Positions 16,676 through 25,849 are shown, counted from the stretch's first letter. The stretch is DNA of 64,000 nucleotides from Nitrincola schmidtii (GCF_008973715.1 NZ_WBOL01000010.1:1-64000), one strand, 5' to 3'. Translations and numbers: made by a program. The notes: generated by a model not told the origin, from the sequence alone.

Positions 16676-17031
16676 AACAAACCTACCTGTTTTAAGGTGC
16701 CTTCAAGCTTTTCTTGTGTGAGTGGTTTGTTAATAAACGCTAAGGCTCCTAATTGCATGACCTGTTGCTGAACCTTAGGCTGGAAGTCAGCACTGATGAC
16801 AATCACAGAAACCTTGATTTGTTCACTTTTTAAACGTGTTAAGACTTCAAGACCGTCCATAATGGGCATGGTTAAATCTAAAAAAAGTATATCAGCCAGT
16901 CCCGCTCTGCAGGCTTCAAGTGCTTCAAGTCCATGCTTACATTGAGTTATGGCTCCCGACCAGGTTTCAGGTAGTGCGCGAATAACACTCTTTCGAGACA
17001 TTAATGAATCATCACAGACTGTTATCTTCAT
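16672..17031 (-). CDS. Stand-alone CheY-like response regulator
   Basis: This 119-residue protein is a single receiver domain with acidic pocket Asp7-Asp8, phospho-acceptor Asp52 (FLDLTMPIMDG), a switch Ser in VISAD (about 80) and the conserved Lys in INKPL (about 102). There is no output domain, so output must be by protein contact. The overlapping CheC-like phosphatase gene and two downstream kinase genes make a self-contained phospho-signalling set. A GAGG site precedes the ATG. It is divergent from the degenerate HD-GYP gene. Confidence 0.92.
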   Translation of the reverse strand: MKITVCDDSLMSRKSVIRALPETWSGAITQCKHGLEALEACRAGLADILFLDLTMPIMDGLEVLTRLKSEQIKVSVIVISADFQPKVQQQVMQLGALAFINKPLTQEKLEGTLKQVGLL

Positions 17032-17144
17032 CCTTTCGTACCTCTATTAAATTCCCAATGATTGACCTTTATTGGTGCTTAGTATATTTTAGAAAAAAAG
17101 GAAAATACAGAAAAAACGGTATTTCTTTGTATTTGGAGAAGGCA

Positions 17145-18497
17145 ATGAAGCAGAGCAGTAAGGGAAACAATGAAATCTATCGCTGGCAGGTTCTTTGTGT
17201 CGATGATGAACCGAGCATTTTGCGGTCTTTACGTCGACTTTTACCTAAACAGTATTATGAAGTTTTTATCGCTGAGAGTGGTCAAGCGGGATTAGAGATT
17301 CTGAAACAGCAAACGATTGATTTGGTCATTTCAGATATGCGTATGCCGCTGATGAGCGGCGCTGAATTTCTAGAGCAAGTCGCCACTCTCTATCCAGATA
17401 CAGTTCGTATCTTGTTGACCGGTTATGCTGATATTGACTCGACAATAAAAGCGGTTAACCGTGGTCGTATTCATCGTTATGTGCAAAAGCCCTGGGATAC
17501 TGATGATTTACTGAGTAGTTTAGAGCAAGAGATGGAGTCAAAACGACTCAAGCTTGAAAATATAAAGCTGATGTCTCTAGTTGAAGCACAAAATGAAGAG
17601 TTAAAAGAACTTAATTCCGCATTAGAAGAAAAAGTGCAACAGAGAACAGAGCAGATACGAAAGACTTTGATAGATTTGCAGCGCAGCCATCAGCAAGTCA
17701 AAGAACAAGTTCGAGCTATTATTCGTGTTTTTTATAATTTACTGTCACTTAAGGGTACTCAAGGGAGTCAGTATTCCCATGAAGTCAGTCAGTTATGCTT
17801 ATTGATTGCGAAACGATTTGAGCTTAGTGATTTTGAATGCATGAATATCAAGTTGTCTGGACTTTTGTCTGAGGTGGGTGTGCTGTGCCTAAATGATCAA
17901 ATTTCTCATAAGCCCCAGTATTATATGAATGCTGAGGAATTAGTGGCATATAAAAAGCACGCTGAGTTGGCATTTAAAGCGATGTCACCAGTCGTGCATC
18001 TATCCTCAATTGCATTATCCGTTTTACATCAGTTCGATCGGTTTGACGGTAAAGACAACAGTTCATCACTCAGTGGAGAGAATATTCCATTGGGTGCTCG
18101 TATTCTTGCTGTCGCACGTGATTATATCTATGCCATTCGAGGGGTATCGGCTGATTTGCGTTATAGTGCAGAAGGAGCTGCTCAACTATTAATGCAAAAG
18201 TCAGATATTATTTATGACCCCGACATTATTAACCATCTCATTCAAGTGATCCCTGATCTCCACATAGAGCATCTTGAAAGAAATGAAAAGGTGGTTTCAA
18301 CCCCGAAACTTGAATCGGGCATGAAGCTATCACGTGATGTGTTAACGGCATCAAATTTACTGTTACTTCCAGAAGGGCATGTCATGACTTGGCAGACCAT
18401 CAAACGGATTCAAAGCTATGTGGAATCATCCAATGAAGTGTTGCGTATCTATGTTTATTCGTCGCAAGAAGATGAGGTAAACGCTACAATAAATTGA
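17145..18497 (+). CDS. Receiver with degenerate HD-GYP domain
   Basis: The start is the ATG at 17145 behind GGAGAAGG, giving 450 residues; a reading from 17004 lacks such a site. The receiver domain (about 14-130) has Asp64. A coiled coil spans about 140-185 and an HD-GYP fold about 190-370. The catalytic HD is replaced by Ser242-Glu243, and the GYP signature after Asp301-Gly302 is lost, while the flanking GENIPLGARILAVA segment is conserved. It is therefore probably not a phosphodiesterase but a binding or regulatory form. The C-terminal 70 residues match the small domain seen in related proteins. Confidence 0.88.
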   Translation: MKQSSKGNNEIYRWQVLCVDDEPSILRSLRRLLPKQYYEVFIAESGQAGLEILKQQTIDLVISDMRMPLMSGAEFLEQVATLYPDTVRILLTGYADIDSTIKAVNRGRIHRYVQKPWDTDDLLSSLEQEMESKRLKLENIKLMSLVEAQNEELKELNSALEEKVQQRTEQIRKTLIDLQRSHQQVKEQVRAIIRVFYNLLSLKGTQGSQYSHEVSQLCLLIAKRFELSDFECMNIKLSGLLSEVGVLCLNDQISHKPQYYMNAEELVAYKKHAELAFKAMSPVVHLSSIALSVLHQFDRFDGKDNSSSLSGENIPLGARILAVARDYIYAIRGVSADLRYSAEGAAQLLMQKSDIIYDPDIINHLIQVIPDLHIEHLERNEKVVSTPKLESGMKLSRDVLTASNLLLLPEGHVMTWQTIKRIQSYVESSNEVLRIYVYSSQEDEVNATIN

Positions 18498-18534
18498 TTA
18501 TTTTAGAAGTACCAGCATCGCTTGGAGAGTTACG

Positions 18535-19761
18535 TTGAATTTAGATTCCCTCAGTAAAGATGAGTCTCGTTATTGCATAGCCCTTCACCCCATATGCGAC
18601 CGACAGTTTAAACACGTTGCTGATGAATTATTGTATCGTGCTCATGGCGGTGCTGTCAGTGCAGATATTACCGACCCCATTATTGCAACCGCTCGTGCCT
18701 GCAGCACTGCATTTTATGAAATTGGATTAAATGCGCTGGTGGGACAGCGCTTGCTGTATTTAAATGTGTCCACGGATTGGTTAGCAAATCCTGATTTATT
18801 ACCTCTTCCTGTTGAGCAAGTCGTTATTGAATTACCTGATAGTGATTTTGATCATAATTTCTGGTTTCATTTAAAGAATGCAGTCGACAAGGGTTATCAA
18901 ATATCGTCGTCAGATCAACAGTTAATTCGCTATGGTGAAAAACTAAGCGTATTTACGCATATTGTTAAGGTCGATGTTAGGCGAGAAGATGCTTTTTCTT
19001 GTGCTGATCGCTTTAAGAGTGAAGGAAAAATTCTCTTAGCCAGCTTCATTGAAAACTCTGAAATGCTAAATAAAGCGATAGAAGTGGGTTTTGACTTGTT
19101 ACAAGGATATTTCTATGCATTTCCTGAGCAGTTTGCATCTACCTCACAAACTCGACAGGGTAATAGGGCTGCAGATCTCAAGTTATTACGTGCACTCTAT
19201 GATAAAAATACAGAGGTTAGCCAGATAGAATCACTGATTGCACAAGATCCTCATTTATGTAATCTATTGTTTAAAAGGGTTAATTCTGCTGAAAATCGTC
19301 GTGCTAATTCGATTAGCAGTATTAATCAAGCCATTATGCTGCTGGGATTTGAGAAAATCAGAGCATTAACCGCTACGCTTTTATTGGCTAATAACCAACC
19401 AATAAAGCGTTTATTAGTATTTAAACTTTTGGTGAGGGCTCATCTTGCTAAGCAGTTGGCACATAGAACTCAGGATTTAGATCCAGAAGTGGCTTTTACT
19501 GGCGGTCTATTTTCAATGATGGATCAATTAGAAGGGGTGGAACTGGATAAAATCCTGACTGAGGCTGGGTTAGAAAAAGTGATTACTGATGGTTTGCTCT
19601 TAGGTCAGGGTGAGTTAGGAAAGGTAATTGCTGTGATCGAATCCTTTGAGAATGCCAGAATGGAAAAACGATCTTTGAAACTGGTAGACGTATTAAATAG
19701 AGAATATCTTTCAAGTGTGGCCTGGGCTCAGGAAATGATGTCCCTGACTGATGATTCTTAG
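18535..19761 (+). CDS. EAL-HDOD protein, EAL domain degenerate
   Basis: This 408-residue protein has an N-terminal EAL-like domain (about 10-195) and a C-terminal HDOD domain (about 200-395). The EAL motif reads ELL (31-33), and the usual late Glu region reads LASFIEN, so c-di-GMP hydrolysis is doubtful, though QGYFYAFP remains. HDOD domains are signalling modules related to HD. The start is a TTG with GGAGAG upstream. It follows the degenerate HD-GYP gene by 37 bp, probably in the same transcript, so the two may form a regulatory pair. Confidence 0.88.
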   Translation: MNLDSLSKDESRYCIALHPICDRQFKHVADELLYRAHGGAVSADITDPIIATARACSTAFYEIGLNALVGQRLLYLNVSTDWLANPDLLPLPVEQVVIELPDSDFDHNFWFHLKNAVDKGYQISSSDQQLIRYGEKLSVFTHIVKVDVRREDAFSCADRFKSEGKILLASFIENSEMLNKAIEVGFDLLQGYFYAFPEQFASTSQTRQGNRAADLKLLRALYDKNTEVSQIESLIAQDPHLCNLLFKRVNSAENRRANSISSINQAIMLLGFEKIRALTATLLLANNQPIKRLLVFKLLVRAHLAKQLAHRTQDLDPEVAFTGGLFSMMDQLEGVELDKILTEAGLEKVITDGLLLGQGELGKVIAVIESFENARMEKRSLKLVDVLNREYLSSVAWAQEMMSLTDDS

Positions 19762-19808
19762 CTATTCTTGACTAGGTAGCTCCTAACTAAGTAGTTACTG
19801 ACTAGGTA

Positions 19809-19831
19809 GGCTGAAGTAATTTACTTCAGCC
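19809..19831. terminator. Hairpin between convergent genes
   Basis: GGCTGAAGTA and TACTTCAGCC are perfect 10-bp arms around a 3-base loop. The hairpin overlaps the stop codon of the hybrid kinase gene and lies between convergent stops, so it may end both transcripts. There is no T-run. Confidence 0.45.
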
Positions 19832-22202
19832 AGCGTTCAAGTAGAGAAGACATCTTCTCTATGTTGTAAGGTTTTGATAAGAAATCATTCATGCCACAGG
19901 CTAAGCAAACACGTTTATCCTCTTCGCTGGCATTGGCAGTCAACGCTGCAATGGGTGTCATAATGTCTCTATTTCTGATGATACGTGTTGCTTCATAACC
20001 ATCCATGACAGGCATTTGGCAATCCATCAAAATCAAATCGAATAAATTAGCTTCCAATTGATGAATTGCTTCTTGACCATTTTGGGCAAGGGTGGCTTCA
20101 ATCTTAAACTTTTCCAGTAGCTTTAATGCCAGTTTTTGATTGATGAGATTATCCTCAACAAGCAAAACTCGTCGATCCGAGTAGTCACTAAAGACGTTAC
20201 TGTTGGCAAGCTGTTGAATTTCAGCTGCACAGGGTTGGTATGGGATCTCGAAATAAAAACATGATCCTTCCCCTGGTAAGCTTTCTAACCATAGCGAGCC
20301 TTGCATCAATTCAATCAATTCCTTTGATATCATCAACCCAAGTCCTGTCCCGCCATATTTTCGGCTAGTTGAGTTATCGGCTTGGCTAAAGCTCTGGAAT
20401 AAGCGTAGCTGAGCCTCTTTACTGATACCAATGCCCGTGTCTCTGACGGCGAACCTTATACGTTGCGCATCATCAGTTAAAGTTACGTTGATAGATACCT
20501 GACCTTTATCGGTAAACTTTATGGCATTCGAAAGTAGATTGTTCAAAATCTGACGTAATCTTAGCGAGTCACCTTTAATCCATTCTGATAATTGGCTGTC
20601 AAACTCTACAGCTAAGCTGATCTGTTTGCTTTCCGCAATATGTTTAAATAAATGCTGCAGCGTATAAATAAGTTCACTGAGATGTACAGGCTCGTTTTCC
20701 AATATCATTTTACCGGCTTCAATTTTAGAAAAATCCAAAATGTCATTCACTAAACCGAGTAAAATTTCTGCTGATCGCGTTGCTAGGTGAACTTGTTCTG
20801 CTTGTTCAGTCGATAAGGGAGTGGTTTCTAAAAGCGATAACATGCCAATAACACCATTAATCGGAGTGCGTATCTCATGACTCATATTGGCAAGGAACTG
20901 GCTTTTCGCTTGACTGGCTTGAAGAACTTTAACGCGTGCTTCTTTGAGCTCAACTGCCGCTGCATTGATGCCTCGCTTCATATCCAGTAAATCGCCTTTA
21001 TACCGACCTTCAATACGTGCTTCAAAGTTGCCCAGTGCGAGTTCGTTCATGACGCGATTAGATTCAAGTAATCCTCTTTCAAGGTTGGCTAGCAACTGAT
21101 TAAGATTTTCAGTCATTAATCCCAATTCGTCCTGACGGTAAATGCGTACGCGGTTTGAAAAGCGACCCGAATTAAGTGTTTGATTGATAACCGCTATGAT
21201 ATGTTGTACAGGAAATAGAATTCTGCGCCTTACCAATAATAACAGTAAAGCAACCACGGCACTGACAATAAACAATGTGGCAGCAATTAACAGATAGGTT
21301 GCAGATTCAATACTTTCCATTCTGTTTGCGATAGAATTTTGATCACCAATAACCAAGCTTCTACCAATGTAGTTTCCTGATCTGTCATAGATCGGAAAGT
21401 CGAACAATAGGTGATCATCTAGATAAACAACAATGGACTCACCTGGTTGTTTTTTCGGCAGGTTGGGCATCAAGCTTTGTGCTAGAGATAAATCAAACCA
21501 TGCTTCATGCGCTAGAAAGTAATCTTCATTGAGTGAAGGTAAGGCTTCGAGGGTAGGAGGATAGCGTCCTGAAAAACGTTCTAATATAGACTGCTTGCTT
21601 AATAGTAAAATCCAATCCAGCTGATCCTCTTTTAGCGATCGAACGACTGAGCCAACGCCTTGAGTTACAGAAATAAGGCCTAGTAATTCTTGATTATCAA
21701 TGACCGGTGCAAAACCAATGATGCCAACTCCTGCGTTCCCTAAGCCGAACGAAGCAGATGCAGTCTTGTCACGCATGGTGATGGGAACCATTGGATGAGG
21801 GGCGGGTTCACCGAAAAAGCTCAGATCCCATGATCTGGCAAAAATAATGCCGTGATTATCGATCACTTGGGCTCGAATCATTCGATAGTCTGTGATGGTG
21901 GCAAAGTCTTCAGTCAGATGACTTAGGCTTAAGCTGGCGAGTTCGCGGTAATTCTCAGAGAGCGCTTGTTTTATTTGACTATCACGTGCCAAGGACGCAG
22001 CGATTGACAGTACAGAGTCTTCTTTTGAGCGTAGGTGGAGATCGAGCTTTTGACGAACATTATCTAGCGCTTCGGATTTAGCAAGTTTTTCCATCGGTGT
22101 CATGGTGCCGAAATAGAGTATCGATGCCAAAACCGCTAGGAAAACTAACGTAGATAGGGTTGCAGTAATGATAAGGGAGCGAAAAATAGTTGTTTTTGTC
22201 AT
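19821..22202 (-). CDS. Hybrid sensor histidine kinase (Cache-like, HAMP, HisKA, HATPase, REC)
   Basis: This 793-residue membrane kinase has TM1 (about 9-32), a periplasmic sensor (about 35-300), TM2 (about 302-324) and a HAMP linker (about 328-420). The kinase core has His442 in NMSHEIRTPING and GTGLGLMISKELI. A C-terminal receiver (about 672-790) has Asp727 (MDCQMPVMDG). There is no Hpt domain, so a separate phosphotransferase would be needed. It lies 24 bp downstream of the CHASE-GGDEF gene on the same strand, so the two are probably co-transcribed. Confidence 0.92.
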   Translation of the reverse strand: MTKTTIFRSLIITATLSTLVFLAVLASILYFGTMTPMEKLAKSEALDNVRQKLDLHLRSKEDSVLSIAASLARDSQIKQALSENYRELASLSLSHLTEDFATITDYRMIRAQVIDNHGIIFARSWDLSFFGEPAPHPMVPITMRDKTASASFGLGNAGVGIIGFAPVIDNQELLGLISVTQGVGSVVRSLKEDQLDWILLLSKQSILERFSGRYPPTLEALPSLNEDYFLAHEAWFDLSLAQSLMPNLPKKQPGESIVVYLDDHLLFDFPIYDRSGNYIGRSLVIGDQNSIANRMESIESATYLLIAATLFIVSAVVALLLLLVRRRILFPVQHIIAVINQTLNSGRFSNRVRIYRQDELGLMTENLNQLLANLERGLLESNRVMNELALGNFEARIEGRYKGDLLDMKRGINAAAVELKEARVKVLQASQAKSQFLANMSHEIRTPINGVIGMLSLLETTPLSTEQAEQVHLATRSAEILLGLVNDILDFSKIEAGKMILENEPVHLSELIYTLQHLFKHIAESKQISLAVEFDSQLSEWIKGDSLRLRQILNNLLSNAIKFTDKGQVSINVTLTDDAQRIRFAVRDTGIGISKEAQLRLFQSFSQADNSTSRKYGGTGLGLMISKELIELMQGSLWLESLPGEGSCFYFEIPYQPCAAEIQQLANSNVFSDYSDRRVLLVEDNLINQKLALKLLEKFKIEATLAQNGQEAIHQLEANLFDLILMDCQMPVMDGYEATRIIRNRDIMTPIAALTANASEEDKRVCLACGMNDFLSKPYNIEKMSSLLERWLK

Positions 22203-22226
22203 GTTTCAGCTCATTTTATCTTTATC

Positions 22227-23642
22227 CTAGCGAGCAAAGTAGATATTTGGATCTGATGACCAGCTAATTTGATTTTTTCCTGCCGTCTTGGCTTGGTACA
22301 TTGCATGATCTGCTGCGGTAATCAGTTGGTCTAACGTTAAACCATCGTTAGGGAAACAGGCTACGCCAATACTCATCCCTAGATTGAACTCTAATGAATT
22401 GATCTTAATCGTTTCGCTAACCGACTTGAGCAGTTTATCGCTAATGCTCAGAACGGCATCTACATTATGAACATTTTCCAGTAACACTATAAACTCATCA
22501 CCACCCATGCGAATGACGCTATCACTACTGCGGATAGTGTTTCGAAAACGCTTGGCAATTTCTGCCAGGGCTAAATCGCCAGTTTGGTGACCATGGTCAT
22601 CGTTAATACGCTTAAACCCATCTAAATCCATATAGAGTAACACTAGGTTTTCTCGGTTGCGTTCTGCTCTGGAAACCGCTTGTTCAAAGCGGTCACTTAA
22701 CAAAATCCGATTGGGTAGACCTGTTAAGCTATCATGTTGTGCCAGTTGACGATACTGCAATTGAGAAGCGTGAAGTCGCTCATTCATGCGAAGAAGTTGC
22801 CAGATCATAAAGGCAGTAAGGAGGGCAAAAATACCACCCATCAGTTTTACCGAAAGAATAAGTCTTTGTCCCGAAACTGGAATGTCTCCTTCAGCTATGG
22901 CTGCAATTTCCCATTTACCGTTCAATACACTGATGTAGGTATGGAGCGCATTAGGATGAGAAAACACTTTTTCATCCCCCCAGAAGATAACACCATCAGT
23001 ACCTGTACCCTCAACGCTTCGCATTGCCAAGGATAAATCCAGTTTAGGATCATGGATACCTGACAGTTCTAGCAGGGCGGTAAAGTCAATCGGGGTGCTC
23101 ATAAGACCCCAGTAGGTCACATCAGCCTCATCCTTAAGAAAGATAGGCACTCTATGAATGACACCTACACCACCTTGTACCAGGTTATAAGGACCTGCAA
23201 GTACGGGCTTTCCAGTTTCGATCATCACTTTCGTTGCTTCACCTTGGGTTGGGTGATTCAGTAGATCTAATCCCAGCGCAGCCTCATTTCCGGCCAGAGG
23301 ATAGACGTAGCGAATAATGTTACCCGGAGCTAAAGTGATATTTCGAATCAAGTGATTTTGTGCAATCAACGATTCACTGAGTTGATTAAAAAAATCTTGG
23401 CTAATTTCCCCGGTTGAGCTAACAAAAGCGATTAAACCTGCCGTTAAATTGGTCGCACCATTAAATGCCCCTTCAATGTTTGCGCGTATTTCGGCAACAC
23501 GTTCGATTTGTACGGCTCGTTGCTGCTCTTCTAGGGTTTGCTGGTATAAGGAGGCCATCATAAAAAAAATCAACGCCACTAGCACACCTAGAGCGGGTGC
23601 AAGGATCCTTCTTAACAATGGTGTTGAGGATAAAGATTTCAT
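22227..23642 (-). CDS. CHASE-domain diguanylate cyclase
   Basis: This 471-residue protein has TM1 (about 10-32), an extracytoplasmic CHASE sensor (about 50-250), TM2 (about 265-283) and a GGDEF domain (about 300-465). The active site is GGDEF at 380-384, and a feedback I-site, RSSD, lies at 371-374. Both are intact, so it should make c-di-GMP. It is the first gene of a two-gene unit with the hybrid kinase. A perfect 7-bp inverted repeat lies just upstream of its start. Confidence 0.92.
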   Translation of the reverse strand: MKSLSSTPLLRRILAPALGVLVALIFFMMASLYQQTLEEQQRAVQIERVAEIRANIEGAFNGATNLTAGLIAFVSSTGEISQDFFNQLSESLIAQNHLIRNITLAPGNIIRYVYPLAGNEAALGLDLLNHPTQGEATKVMIETGKPVLAGPYNLVQGGVGVIHRVPIFLKDEADVTYWGLMSTPIDFTALLELSGIHDPKLDLSLAMRSVEGTGTDGVIFWGDEKVFSHPNALHTYISVLNGKWEIAAIAEGDIPVSGQRLILSVKLMGGIFALLTAFMIWQLLRMNERLHASQLQYRQLAQHDSLTGLPNRILLSDRFEQAVSRAERNRENLVLLYMDLDGFKRINDDHGHQTGDLALAEIAKRFRNTIRSSDSVIRMGGDEFIVLLENVHNVDAVLSISDKLLKSVSETIKINSLEFNLGMSIGVACFPNDGLTLDQLITAADHAMYQAKTAGKNQISWSSDPNIYFAR

Positions 23643-23649
23643 TTTAAGA

Positions 23650-23666
23650 TGATAAGCCGCTTATCA
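23650..23666. promoter_or_regulatory. Short perfect inverted repeat upstream of CHASE-GGDEF gene
   Basis: TGATAAG-CCG-CTTATCA lies 8 bp from the ATG, so it could be an operator or an RNA hairpin hiding the ribosome site. No matching family site was recognised. Confidence 0.3.
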
Positions 23667-23740
23667 ATTCAATTCATTTTAAACATCGATACTGCCTTGA
23701 TGATACCAAGAAGGCTAATCTGTTGATATAAAATCCAAAC

Positions 23741-23769
23741 AAAAAACCCCTGTACATCCGTAGCAGGGG
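23741..23769 (-). terminator. Strong rho-independent terminator of the HiPIP gene
   Basis: On the minus strand CCCCTG and CAGGGG pair around an 11-base loop and run into TTTTTT. It ends transcription about 60 bp after the HiPIP stop codon. Confidence 0.85.
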
Positions 23770-23831
23770 CTTTGTTAAAGAATCATATTCGTAACAACAG
23801 GTTGATGCTGTCGAATTAGTTAAGCATCAGA

Positions 23832-24149
23832 TCAACCTGGACGCTTAACCCAAGATTGACACCAGCCTTTGGCTTCTACAGAGAAACCTTGGAACAAGGT
23901 ACAACCATTGGTATCTGGCTGCCAGAACATGCAGTTATCGCAGTATGAGTCAGGCTTGAATGCTGGATGATCAGCAGCATCAGCAGCTACTTTAACGTAG
24001 TTCAATGCTTTAGCATTAGGGGCGTCTTCGCTTAAAGGAGGAAGCGTTGCTGCAAAAGCTTTAGATGTCATGACGCCCATGCCTAATGGCAGAGCAGCAA
24101 GACCAAACATACCTTTTTTCAAAAAACTGCGACGGCTTGAATTTGCCAT
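23832..24149 (-). CDS. High-potential iron-sulfur protein (HiPIP), Tat-exported
   Basis: This 105-residue protein has a Tat signal (RRSFLKK, about 6-12; cleavage near SKAFAA). The mature part has four cysteines, YCDNC, then NGCTLF and KGWCQSW, spaced as in HiPIP proteins that hold one [4Fe-4S] cluster. It carries electrons in the periplasm, often between a bc1 complex and an oxidase or reductase. It stands alone with its own terminator. The upstream 255 bp contains no gene. Confidence 0.93.
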   Translation of the reverse strand: MANSSRRSFLKKGMFGLAALPLGMGVMTSKAFAATLPPLSEDAPNAKALNYVKVAADAADHPAFKPDSYCDNCMFWQPDTNGCTLFQGFSVEAKGWCQSWVKRPG

Positions 24150-24404
24150 GATGTGTTACCTTTTCATTGACGGTTGAACCCGTGCTAATTCTGATGATCG
24201 GCTATCGGGCTTTAGGTTTGTATCTATATTAGAACTTTCTTTATTGATCAGTGCAATGACTTATATCAATATTCGATTATTCGACTTGCAAATGATGCTT
24301 CAGTTCCATCACCAAAGCATCGAAGCATTAATTCATCAGATAATGTTACGTTGTTCAGTGTTAACAGGATCTGAATAAAGCCACATTCTTGATGACTGAC
24401 CCAG
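24150..24404. other. Intergenic region upstream of HiPIP, no gene
   Basis: This AT-rich stretch lies between the QmcA-like stop codon and the HiPIP start on the same strand. On the minus strand TTGCAC and TAATAT occur about 19 bp apart near 24230-24260 and might be a promoter. Open readings here lack ribosome sites and family likeness. Confidence 0.5.
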
Positions 24405-25358
24405 TTATTTTTGGGTTTGGCTGAGTAGTTGCTGTAGAGATCCCACTGCACCAAGCACACTGGATGACTCAAAGGGAAGGAATACTCTATCTCCCTCTTT
24501 GGCAATATTAGGTAGCGTGTTCAGGTACTCAAGGCCCAACAAATATCCTACGACAAGCTCAGGATCGATTCGGCCTTCTGCAGCGGCCATAATTTGGTTG
24601 ATGGCTTCACGTTCACCTTCTGCCCGTAAAATCGATGCAGTTTTGTCGCCTTCAGCAACCAATACCGCAGATTCTTTTTCACCTTGAGCGCGTGCGATGG
24701 CAGCTTCTCGCTCACCACTGGCTTGCAGCACTAAAGCACGTCTTTCACGCTCAGCAGTCATCTGCTTACGCATCGCATCTTCGACGTCTTTAGGAATGTC
24801 GATATCTTGAATTTCTACACGGGTGACCTTAACGCCCCATTTGTTACCTGCTTCGTCCATGACAATTTGGAGCTTGTCATTGATCTCCTGTCGAGATTCA
24901 AACAGTTTATCCAACTCCATTTTACCGACTTCAGAACGTAGTGACGTTTTAGCTAAAATCTCTATCGCCTGAACAAGATTTTCTGCTTGATAGACCGCTC
25001 GTTCAGGATCAATGACTTGAAAGTAAAGCGCGCCATTGATAGTGATGCTGACGTTATCCCCAGTAATGACCGATTGGCTGGGAAAGTCGAGCACGGTTTC
25101 ACGTCGATCAATGCGTGTTTCCTCAACGACTACAGGAATCTGTTCATTCTTGATGACTTGATAGCGGCGCATTTTGATGGACCGAGGTAGATCAACGAAT
25201 GGGATAATCCAGTTTATGCCGGGAGCCAATGTCTTATGGTAAGAACCTAAGCGTTCAATAACCACCGCTTCAGATTGTTGTACGATCATCAGACCTTTGA
25301 TGACGAAGATGATGACCATCACGGTGATGGCAAGTGCGATCAGTAAAATTGCATCCAT
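24405..25358 (-). CDS. qmcA: SPFH/stomatin-family membrane protein (QmcA-like)
   Basis: This 317-residue protein has an N-terminal membrane anchor (about 4-25), an SPFH/PHB domain (about 25-190; GINWIIPFVDLPRSIKMR region and DIDIPKDVEDAMRKQMTAERERRA) and a long Ala/Glu-rich coiled coil (about 195-270). It is a typical QmcA/stomatin protein forming oligomers in membrane microdomains with NfeD partners. It is 26 bp downstream of an NfeD-like gene in the same direction, the usual pairing. Confidence 0.92.
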   Translation of the reverse strand: MDAILLIALAITVMVIIFVIKGLMIVQQSEAVVIERLGSYHKTLAPGINWIIPFVDLPRSIKMRRYQVIKNEQIPVVVEETRIDRRETVLDFPSQSVITGDNVSITINGALYFQVIDPERAVYQAENLVQAIEILAKTSLRSEVGKMELDKLFESRQEINDKLQIVMDEAGNKWGVKVTRVEIQDIDIPKDVEDAMRKQMTAERERRALVLQASGEREAAIARAQGEKESAVLVAEGDKTASILRAEGEREAINQIMAAAEGRIDPELVVGYLLGLEYLNTLPNIAKEGDRVFLPFESSSVLGAVGSLQQLLSQTQK

Positions 25359-25384
25359 TAGAGTATTTCCTAAACGTTATAAAA

Positions 25385-25798
25385 TTAATCGACCAGTGCC
25401 GTAATGCCATCGAAATCGACAACCGTCACGCGAGTACCTGGGGTTAAATTTCGATCACTTAATGAACGAACAAAGTAGGTATCACTTTCAACTTTAACCT
25501 TCAGTTGGCCGCTGTTATCAAGTAAAAGTAAGCCTTCCATCGTGCGTTTTTCACCCGCCAACCCACTGCGTCGTCGAGAAGGTGCCCATCGCTGAAACTT
25601 TTTGCGTAACCAAGGTGCCAACACCGCTGCAGCAATGGCGAAACTGATCCATTGAGCCGCTGCCGGAAGATGAAGAAGGGCGGCAATCATGCCAGCAAGC
25701 GCAGCTAAGCCTAGCGCAAAGGCAACAAAACCTGTACCAAGAAGCTCTAGTATCATTAAAAAAAGACCGGCTAGCAGCCAAAGGTGCCATGCTTCCAT
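25385..25798 (-). CDS. NfeD-like membrane protein
   Basis: This 137-residue protein has two or three N-terminal hydrophobic helices (about 5-60) and a C-terminal OB-fold-like beta domain (about 75-137; GEKRTMEGLLLLDNSGQLKV and GTRVTVVDFDGITALVD). It is the short NfeD form without the protease domain. It lies upstream of the QmcA-like gene, and the two are expected to work as a membrane pair. Confidence 0.9.
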   Translation of the reverse strand: MEAWHLWLLAGLFLMILELLGTGFVAFALGLAALAGMIAALLHLPAAAQWISFAIAAAVLAPWLRKKFQRWAPSRRRSGLAGEKRTMEGLLLLDNSGQLKVKVESDTYFVRSLSDRNLTPGTRVTVVDFDGITALVD

Positions 25799-25849
25799 TA
25801 CGTATCCTTTTTGCTATCACTGATAAAAGTGTAATTTCATACCTACAGT

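Noticed and set aside
24240-24270. FNR/Anr box (TTGAT...ATCAA) upstream of HiPIP
   Set aside because: The half-sites are 16 bp apart instead of 4, so they do not form a normal box.
24266-24505. Minus-strand reading between HiPIP and the QmcA-like gene
   Set aside because: It overlaps the QmcA C-terminus in another frame and has no ribosome site.
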